A stretch of DNA of 36,420 bases from Dunaliella salina (Eukaryota > Chlorophyta > Chlorophyceae > Chlamydomonadales > Dunaliellaceae): NCBI GenBank assembly GCA_002284615.2, contig MU069475.1, positions 419,782 through 456,201 of the forward strand. The letters run 5' to 3'. Positions 29,905-36,420 of the stretch are shown one piece after another; the stretch's first letter is position 1, and each line of letters starts with the position of its first letter. Position numbers and translations under genes: made by a program. Below the pieces are notes generated by a model, which did not search any database, was not told the origin of the DNA, and saw nothing but the letters and a program-made list of their open reading frames with translations.

Positions 29905-29995
29905 ACGAGTGAACAACATGGACAGAGACGGGGATGGCTTGGTTGATGTGAACGAATTGAAAGACCACCTGAGGGATGAGCACAGAGCCCACCAG
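29905..29995 (+). CDS. EF-hand exon of a calcium-binding membrane protein
   Basis: The acceptor is CTTGTCATGCAG, the donor CACCAG|GTAAAC. The exon encodes RVNNMDRDGDGLVDVNELKD then HLRDEHRAHQ. DRDGDGLVDVNE is a complete canonical EF-hand loop: Asp at 1, 3 and 5, Gly at 6, hydrophobic at 8 and Glu at 12. It is flanked by helix-like sequence. Such a loop binds calcium. The exon ends in phase 0, and the next recognisable exon (31960-32064) starts in phase 0 with a membrane segment. An EF-hand followed directly by a single membrane span is a layout I recall from large algal proteins of unknown function. Only one EF-hand is visible; a partner might be in an unseen exon. Confidence 0.75.
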
Positions 29996-31959
29996 GTAAA
30001 CTGCTTTTGCGCTTGCAAGTCATTATTACCTTGGTATCTTACACCTTACACAGGAATCATGTTTTGTATAATAATTGTGTGATGCAAAGGCTCAGCGCTA
30101 ATGGCTTAACACACACAATCTTAATGCTAGCCTTCAAGGCAATTTTTAATTTTCAAAAAAACTTGTTATCAAGATATCTCTTACATAGTCTGCCCACAAA
30201 GGTGTTTATGGAACCTGTGAAGTGAGGAGTGTTGCATGACTTCATTTTGCTGTGTGTGTACATGGCTTTGCCTGAGCAAAGTGCGAGGCATTGAGATTAA
30301 TTATGCAAGCATGGTCATGGAGCTCAATGACTTGTGCATATCTGCTTGTCTGTGGCACAGTGGGTGAGAGGTTGATTTTTGACAAAGCCCCATTCATGGG
30401 GCGTGAGCTCCTAGGTTTGCTGGCTTCCAGTAAAGTTCATACCTGGCTGCCCTGGCCCGCCCAGAGCACTCCCGCCCCGAAATCTTGGCTACCCCCCCAA
30501 ACCAAAGTTCCTGACAGCCCTGCAGCGTCAGGGGGGCGTGGCAGGCAGTGGCTGGTGCTGTGCAAACCTTTTACAGGCAAAAATCAATTGACCTGAGCCA
30601 GCCAGCCTATTATCTGCCCTGAAACCCGGCATGCATATCCAGCTCAAAACATTATTAAGGATTTCAAATTCTAGAGTTCTTTGCAATGCAGTGCGTAAAG
30701 TTAATTTTTGACAAAGCCCCATTCATGGGCCGTGAGCCCCTAGGTTTGCTGGCTCCCAGTAAAGTTCATACCTGGCTGCCCTGGCCCACCCAGAGCACCC
30801 CCGCCCCGAAATTTTGGCAAATTTTGGCTAAACCCCCCAAACCAAAGTTGCTGACAGCCCTGCAGTGTCAGGGGGTGGTGGGAGGCAGTGGCTGGATTTT
30901 GCAAATCTTCTACAGGCAATTTTTGCAAAAAACAACTGACCATAGCTAGCCAGCCTATAGTCTGCCCTGGGGGTGGCCTGAATGGAAAAGTTAAAAGCCT
31001 CTGCGGAGAATTCCAGCTTGCCTCTGCGCCTACGGATTTGCATGATTCCAAATGCGGTGGAATATTCAATTTTTGTTCTATCAATGGTGTGATGTGCATT
31101 GCGAGTTGGAAGGTGAAGGCACGGAAGTTTGCTGATGCGATGGGGAGCAGAACCTGCAAACCCTGCCCTGGTGTGTGGTCAAAAGAGCCTCTGGAGCGCA
31201 GCCTGCTGTCGACTCTGTAAGGGGAGCAAGTGAGCAAGGCATAGCAGGAGCTAGCTTGCATGGCACGCTCAACTTTGCACATGCATTCACACATGAGCAG
31301 GGCATGCTCTGCTGCAGGATGGTCCTGTTGATGCCCCATGCACTGCACATCATCATTATCATTATCATCACCAATGCCGCCCCTGTGTCATGAGAGACTG
31401 GCTTTGCCAATTTTTCAGCATTGCTTAAGCATGCTTGCGACGCTTTCCCCACTTGTCTTGCTTGTATCATCTCCAGAGCCTACACAGCCCCACAGACACA
31501 AACAAACCTTGGTGCAGTCACCCTGAAATATTGCATCTTCAAACCCTGCACTGATTTTGCACCCCTTTTTGCAATTATTTTCGTTGCCCGGCACAGCTCT
31601 GCCAGGGCAGGCATTTTTCCAGCAGCAAAATTATAATTTGTTTATATGCATCCTTGAGCAAGCAATGCATAAACAATTAGCCCTGGAAGGTGGCTGCGCT
31701 AAGGCCAGAAATGCGCAAACCAAGCAGTTGACATAAAGGCCTTGAAAATGTTGGATTCAGTCATGCTCCTTCTTGCCCCCACTACCAAAATAGCGCCAGA
31801 ACCTACCTTCTCATTCTAAGCACCATCTTATAGCTCTACATTAGTGGGGATAGTCTCCGATCATCCTTGAAACACACTATTTTAGGGGTCTTGATTCAAA
31901 TTCTGTGCAAAACTTAGCTCACACTTTTTTAATCCAATGTTTCTTTTGTGATTGTCCAG
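29996..31959 (+). other. Inferred intron between EF-hand and membrane exons
   Basis: It starts GTAAAC and ends TTGTGATTGTCCAG. It contains the 250-bp direct repeat pair (30371-30969) and CAT-rich sequence near 31350, but no other exon that keeps phase was found. The frame at 30740-31348 minus overlaps repeats and is not supported. Confidence 0.55.
30371..30969. repeat. ~255-bp direct repeat pair (30371-30621, 30700-30969)
   Basis: Both copies start TT(A/G)ATTTTTGACAAAGCCCC, pass through GTAAAGTTCATACCTGGCTG and CCCCCCAAACCAAAGTT, and end near CCAGCCTAT..TCTGCCCTG. About 88-90% agreement by eye. Copy 2 has an extra AAATTTTGGC duplication. Copy length and spacing suggest a tandem or nearby insertion of a short repeat. 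No clear inverted termini. Confidence 0.88.
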
Positions 31960-32064
31960 AGCGCAAAACAAATGAAGATCCTGGTGGTGGTGATGTTCAT
32001 CACTTTACTGGCAAGCATTGGTGCCACTTGCGGCACCACGTACGCAATGGTGGCGTACTTGAAG
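31960..32064 (+). CDS. Transmembrane exon following the EF-hand
   Basis: The acceptor is GATTGTCCAG, the donor CTTGAAG|GTCAGT. The length is exactly 105 bases (35 codons), phase 0 at both ends. It reads SAKQMKILVVVMFITLL then ASIGATCGTTYAMVAYLK: a short basic lead, about 22 hydrophobic or small residues and a Lys at the end, a good single membrane span. It joins in phase to the EF-hand exon, placing that domain on the side before the span, probably the cytosol by the basic lead. No later exon could be recognised, so the C-terminal part is either beyond the window, lost, or made of unfamiliar sequence. Confidence 0.72.
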
Positions 32065-32127
32065 GTCAGTGTGGCATGCATGTGTATGGCTGCACAGTGT
32101 CTGTAGTCCATCATGCTTTCTGACCCC

Positions 32128-32142
32128 CCCCCCCCCCCCCGG
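32128..32142. repeat. Poly-C run
   Basis: About fourteen C in a row within the putative next intron. Further short C runs occur at 32980-32998. Confidence 0.9.
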
Positions 32143-32229
32143 CAAGAGTAGGTGCAATTGCAACCCCACACTAAACATCAGGTGTCCAAGCATTGGCACG
32201 TTTGGGATTTTTGTGGCATTCTCCTTCAA

Positions 32230-32251
32230 CATTACATTACATTACATTATT
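32230..32251. repeat. (ATTAC)n pentamer
   Basis: Four to five ATTAC units. Confidence 0.9.
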
Positions 32252-32572
32252 TAGGGAGTATAACCTCCATCCGGATAGTTTAGCTGCCCAAGATTATGGA
32301 AGAAGTCCATGAGTTCAGAAATAAACAATTGTGTAATCGTCTTGGTTCTGAAGGAAACGATAGACATCCTCAGTACAAGCTTCAGAAAAGATTAGGAAGA
32401 GCCTCGTTCACTGGAAGGAACTCGGTGTGCAGGGAATCCAGAAAAAAAGATGTTCAAACTTTGTTCTGAGGCAGCACATGAAGTTGCAAGGGCAAAGAAG
32501 TAAAGCATATAATTCATTTTGTAAGCCCTCAAAACTGCACAAGTCACATTAGGGGGCGCGTGCATTCCAATG

Positions 32573-32774
32573 ACATCTCTCAACTTTCAGAGAGTGCGCA
32601 TGCAGCCGAAGACGCACAATTTTCCTCTGAACACGCCTACCCAAGTCAAGAAACTGAAACCTAGGAACATGGAAAGGTTAGCCATCAGCAAAAACTGGTC
32701 TGAAAGGAAGTTTCACCCAATAAAGTTATTTAGCCAGTTTGCTGACCACCTATGCCAAGGTGGCTTACCTCAAG
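32573..32774 (+). other. Open stretch containing a second membrane-exon copy
   Basis: After CAACTTTCAG the frame RVRMQPKTHNFPLNTPTQVK is open to 32824, with no recognised motif. In another frame, inside it, is the block at 32730-32774 described separately. It may be an old duplicate of the gene's 3' part. Confidence 0.3.
32730..32774 (+). pseudogene. Shortened paralogous copy of the membrane exon
   Basis: It reads LASLLTTYAKVAYLK and ends CTCAAG|GTGAGC, a good donor. It matches LASIGATCGTTYAMVAYLK of 31960-32064, with four residues missing (12 bases, in frame). Over the shared codons nearly all base differences are at third positions (ACG/ACC, TAC/TAT, GCA/GCC, GCG/GCT, TTG/CTC; CTG/TTA, GCA/GCC and AGC/AGT in LAS). 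An in-frame stop lies three codons upstream, so the exon is either cut short, using an acceptor at TTATTTAG, or is a remnant of a duplicated gene. Confidence 0.55.
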
Positions 32775-32989
32775 GTGAGCTCAACACTGTAATATCCACA
32801 GAAGTACGCAATGCAACCAGATGAAGAAAAAATTTGAAGGATGTGCCCTTGTGGACATCCTTTGTAATACAGAAGATCTTGGCAATCCATGAGTTTGAAT
32901 CAACTGCACGAAAAATGGTCACTTGCACCAGAAGAAAGATCAAAATTTTTCCCAAGGACAGCATGTGTAAATTTTGGGCGGGACCCCCT
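32775..32989. other. No supported gene
   Basis: Contains no recognised motif. A frame 32834-33289 runs on into the repeat family and is not supported as a gene. Confidence 0.35.
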
Positions 32990-33530
32990 GCCCCCCCCAA
33001 AAACCTCTTCCAGTGCCCTCATACAGACAACAAGGGTACCAATCTGATCCTCTTTCAAATATCTATCAACCTGCATACTCATTGCAATCAGGCAGAGCTA
33101 GAGCAGGATTATGGGGCAAAAACTGATGAATGGCGTCCGCCCATGCAAACCTGCCCTTCCAGGCACCCACAACTGGCTTTGAAGTCCATAAATTGCCCTT
33201 TTGGCTTCATCATGCAAGGACATATTATGCATTATCGCTATCATGGAAGTTTGGATTTGTTTGCTGCATGTTGGCCTTCACATCCTTAGCAACCTACACC
33301 CGTGCGCATGTGGCACTGACTCTGATCTATGCACAAAGACCCCCCCTTTAACCCACTTTGCTCAAAGAGGGTGCCAATCAACAGTTTTTGGACTCAGGAA
33401 TCCAATAATGTATTTAGAGTTCTGTAGAAGTGGCTCAGCAAGATTCTGGAGGGGGGTCCCAAAAACTCGAACCCCCTCCCCCAGACCCTTTCCGATCGGG
33501 CCCATACATAGATCAATTGATAGCTCTTGA
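32990..33530 (+). repeat. ~540-bp dispersed repeat, copy 1
   Basis: Shared landmarks with the inverted copy are CAAGGGTACCAATCTGATCC, TATGGGGCAAAAACTGA, CTTCCAGGCACCCACAACTG, GTGGCACTGACTCTG and TTGCTCAAAGAGGGTGCCAA. The last part (TTTCCGATCGGGCCCATACA) also resembles 6440-6470. Short protein-like stretches are shared, but the frames are broken. Confidence 0.8.
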
Positions 33531-33883
33531 GCTCAGAATTCTGAATATTTAGCTCTTAAATGGACGAGGCCCTCCTGCTTGCACCTATCAAAACAAGCTG
33601 CCAGTTTTTTCACCTGATCATTTTAACACTAAATTTCCATCAGCCTTCAATTTTGAGTCGCGGGAACATCATCAAGCAATGTTCTTGCAAGGTCAGGCAA
33701 CTGTTGTTGCCAACAGAGGTATGAGTCTTCATGTGGTGGAAATAGTTTACATGATAGGTCACTAGTAAGGCCACTTTTATGTACCAGGGTTCTGCCATGA
33801 TCAGCACCGTTTGCCAACAGCACTGGTCCTTCATGTGTGTCCTGCACTCCCTGAGCGTGCACATTTTTGTGGCCTTGCAATCC

Positions 33884-34066
33884 ACATTTGCTTCAAATTT
33901 GCGCAAACAAAATAGGGACACGGCATTTGCTTCAAATTTGCCCAAACAAAATAGGAACAGGCTAGCAGTTGCGCATCTTGACTGAGGGCCTTATTTCTGT
34001 AATCCCTGTAATCCCTGTAGCCTTGCAATCCACATTTGCTTCAAGTTTGTGCAAACTAAAGGGGAA
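33884..34066. repeat. ~39-bp degenerate repeat, three units
   Basis: CATTTGCTTCAAATTTG(C/T)GC then AAAC.AAA.(A/G)GG.ACA recurs at 33886, 33926 and 34033. The last two are separated by a different ~70-base stretch containing TGTAATCCC twice. Confidence 0.8.
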
Positions 34067-34779
34067 CATGGCCATGAAGGCAGGCTCCTTAACCTGTTAA
34101 GTCTGTTCATCCTCATCTTTGAAAGATGAGGCTAGCAGCAGCATGCCTTTACCTGCATCATCCTAAAAAGACGGTAATTGATCACAAGAAAATTCCAGGG
34201 TGATGTTATCCTAAAGCGCATGGCAAGTAGGCACAATTTTGCAGAGCAGGTAAGGAGGGCCATGAAAAGGACATCATGCCAAAGAATGGGTGTAGAGCCC
34301 TTTGAAACTCCTGCTCAGCCCAACTGCCCCTTCCAGCACCCAACTGTTACAGTGGGAAAGAACTTGTCCACTGTGGTGGATGATTAACTAGAGAAGTTCA
34401 CCCCCTATAATGTCACAACGTGACACCAAAACAAACAAAAAGGACACCAGCATGCTCTTCTTTCAATTCCCCACCCATCTGCATTCTTCATGCACTGGAC
34501 AAAGTGTGATCTGAAGACACCCATATGCATTGCCTGTCCTTCCAAGCACCCATATGTGGCCTGCTCGTCCTCCAGTTACCCATGCCAATTTAATTTAGCA
34601 ATGACATGCGGTGCATTGGCGCTGCCTTGTAAATTTTGTTGTGCTTGTTGCACATTTTCCTCCACCACCCAGGAGGGTCCAGGAAGCATAACTGTTGGTC
34701 ATTAAGGGTCAATCTTAAACAAAGTATGTATTTGGAACCCTCATATTAAGAGTTATTGATTATTATATATGGGTCAACT
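34067..34779. other. No supported gene; one weak exon candidate
   Basis: 34199-34249 follows AAATTCCAG and precedes GTAAGG. It is 51 bases in phase 0, reading GDVILKRMASRHNFAEQ. It could follow the membrane exon in phase, but is too short to judge. 34530-34560 shares CCTGTCCTTCCAAGCACCC with the 32990 family. Confidence 0.25.
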
Positions 34780-35320
34780 CGGAGGATGTGGGGGGTGGGG
34801 GGTGGTTAGGAGGGGCTCTGACTATTTTGGATCCCCCTCAAAAATTCTTAGAGGCACTGCTATAAAAATCTGAGTATGCAAACAGAGTTCTGAGCTCAGA
34901 ACTGTTGGTTGGCACCCTTTTTGAGCAAAATGGGTAAAGGGGGATCTTCTGTGCACCAAGCAGAGTCAGTGCCACATGCACATAGGTGTTCCCAAGGTGT
35001 GGAGGCAAACATGCGGCAAGCTAATCCAAACTTGCAGATTTGTGATGCTACAATTTGTAAAATTGCTTTGCAAAGTTGGGATGGCCGTTTTAGGACTTGC
35101 AAGCCAATTGTGGGTGCTTGGCAGGACAGTTCAGTTTTTGCCCCAAACCTCTGCTGCAACTCACTCCTCCAATGGAATAGATATCCAGATGGATGGGTAA
35201 ATCTGAAAGGAGCAGATTGGTGCCCTTAATGTCTGAATTGGGGCAGAGGAGGGGAGGTTCTGGGGGTGGTGGGTAGGTCAGGGGGGCTCCTACCCAAAAA
35301 TTTGGCATGGTGTTCAGGGT
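34780..35320 (-). repeat. ~540-bp dispersed repeat, copy 2, inverted
   Basis: The reverse complement follows the order of copy 1, with GTGGCACTGACTCTGCTTGG, TTTTGCTCAAAAAGGGTGCC, and GCCAAGCACCCACAATTGGC. About 1.25 kb lies between the two copies. Confidence 0.78.
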
Positions 35321-35515
35321 CGTTTTTCACCCCCTGCACCACCCTTGGGGCACCCATGCACAGACACCTTCTCCCTTCTTTACCCATTTTGCTCAAAGAA
35401 GGTTCCAATTGACAGATCTTTAGCTTTTGAGTACAATAAAAATTTAACAATTCCGTTGCAATGGCTTGGGAAAACTTATGGGAGGTTGGGAGGGGAAAAT
35501 CTCAATACCCCTTCA
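35321..35515 (+). repeat. Partial copy 3 of the same repeat family
   Basis: It has TTTACCCATTTTGCTCAAAG, AAGGTTCCAATTGACAG, then GGGAGGTTGGGAGG and CCCCTTCAGCCCCCCACC, the order found in copy 1. It directly abuts copy 2, in the opposite orientation. Confidence 0.65.
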
Positions 35516-35847
35516 GCCCCCCACCTGTAAGGACAAATCAGGCTGAGGACACCAGCATCCTGTTAACCAGCATAAATACGCAAGGGCAAGTGGGATCTGT
35601 GATCCCCAATGCCAGCACAATACCTGTTATGATCTGAAGAGGTCTGCATCGTTACACCGCTCCTTTCCCCCTTTCAGCCCTTTCCATCTGAATCCATTTA
35701 CATACCAGTCAATGCCTCCTGAGATCAGGGCTCTGAATATATACAAGTTTTGAAGGTATTTGTACCAGATGTTCTGAGGTGATACTTTCTGAACCCTCCT
35801 GAACAGGTCTAAATAAGGAGTGTTGAACATGGAAACTTGCACATTGG
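35516..35847. other. No supported gene
   Basis: Only short motif-free frames are present. Confidence 0.4.
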
Positions 35848-36348
35848 TTAATTTGAAGCTTGCAGATCCAGAGGAGAAATGTCACAGATTTGGATGTTAA
35901 TACAGAGCATGCCACCCTGAGAAAGATGGAGGTAACAAGTCACACAGGTTGCCAAAATAAAGAGTTTCATAAGCACATTTTGCAATTGCCTTTGTAAAGT
36001 GTGGTGTTGGCCCCAAAAAATAATCCGGCTAGCACAGCATGTTAGCTTCAGCAGGTTCAGGGTCTCACCTTCCAATTTATGGATGGAGACCATTATCGGG
36101 ATACCTTGGCCAGCTGTCCAATGCAGCTGTTGCTGGGTTGGTAGAGAACGTCTGCTAAGCATTAGCAAGCATAGAGGCTCGCAATCAGCTGCATGCCATT
36201 TGAAGGTATCCAAACCAGGCCTGCTAAATTGCAAGGTTGAGTGCAACATTTTGACACAATAATCTGTGTACCGTAGGGAAAAGAAGTTGCCGCGCAAGAA
36301 TAACGTTTTTGGCCCTGTGTGGTGACTGCATGATGGTAACATAAACAT
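35848..36348 (-). CDS. Hypothetical 166-codon ORF
   Basis: The longest non-repetitive open frame of the right end. It starts MFMLPSCSHHTGPKTLFLRG, has FSLRYTDYCVKMLHSTLQFS and ends SPLDLQASN. Composition is varied and partly protein-like, but there is no domain, and the opposite strand is open for 87 codons. A possible donor (GGAAGGTGAGACC, minus strand near 36070) would end an exon inside it. Chance or mobile-element origin is as likely as a gene. Confidence 0.25.
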   Translation of the reverse strand: MFMLPSCSHHTGPKTLFLRGNFFSLRYTDYCVKMLHSTLQFSRPGLDTFKWHAADCEPLCLLMLSRRSLPTQQQLHWTAGQGIPIMVSIHKLEGETLNLLKLTCCASRIIFWGQHHTLQRQLQNVLMKLFILATCVTCYLHLSQGGMLCINIQICDISPLDLQASN

Positions 36349-36420
36349 TTATTTTGAAGGTAGCCTGCAGCTGTGTAGAAAAATGTTTCTCGGTGCGCAA
36401 GAGGTATGAGCGGTCAGGAG

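Noticed and set aside
32834..33289. 151-codon plus-strand ORF
   Set aside because: Mostly overlaps the 540-bp dispersed repeat, and its frame is not kept in the inverted copy.

Overview
The window looks like nuclear DNA of a eukaryote with low gene density. It carries long (TG/CA)n tracts, GT-AG exon-like blocks, layers of transposable-element remains, minisatellites and a 448-base assembly gap inside a TG tract. The LINE proteins (RNase H motifs of the SHAGIAGNE type, a downstream Cys/His domain and a conserved tail ending QVLEPGAS.NPPDPH) recall elements I associate with green algae of the Chlamydomonadales. A Dunaliella-like alga is plausible. This is recognition from memory, not a database result.

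Layout: 1-4560 is repeats and hAT-type DNA transposons: a 50-bp minisatellite, a 250-bp direct duplication around a segment with a transposase-like broken ORF, an 836-bp element with perfect 8-bp target duplications (2471-3306), and a 227-bp satellite interrupted by a 122-bp MITE (3840-3961). From 4560 to 14000 there are exon-like repeats (8592-9215), a 70-bp-class minisatellite (9540-10330), CA tracts, a second MITE (10871-10990), a Lys/Pro-type coding-capable repeat (11440-11950) and three unrecognised minus-strand ORFs. From 14400 to 23650 lies a cluster of at least seven broken LINE copies in both orientations, a retroelement gag-like fragment, and a perfect non-autonomous hAT element (22687-23323) with exact AAGCAAAT target duplications.

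The right part holds the only convincing cellular gene, on the plus strand. An EF-hand exon (29905-29995) and a membrane-segment exon (31960-32064) are joined in phase. A phase-compatible exon may precede them at 29718-29815, and a possible CpG-rich first exon lies at 25903-26073. A shortened paralogous copy of the membrane exon, differing almost only at synonymous sites, lies at 32730-32774. The product would be a calcium-sensing, membrane-anchored protein whose C-terminal part is not visible here.

Round this gene lie a Tc1/mariner-like MITE (27314-27724), a 250-bp direct duplication (30371-30969) and a 540-bp repeat family in inverted orientation (32990-35510). No rRNA, clear tRNA, CRISPR array or bacterial-style operon is present.
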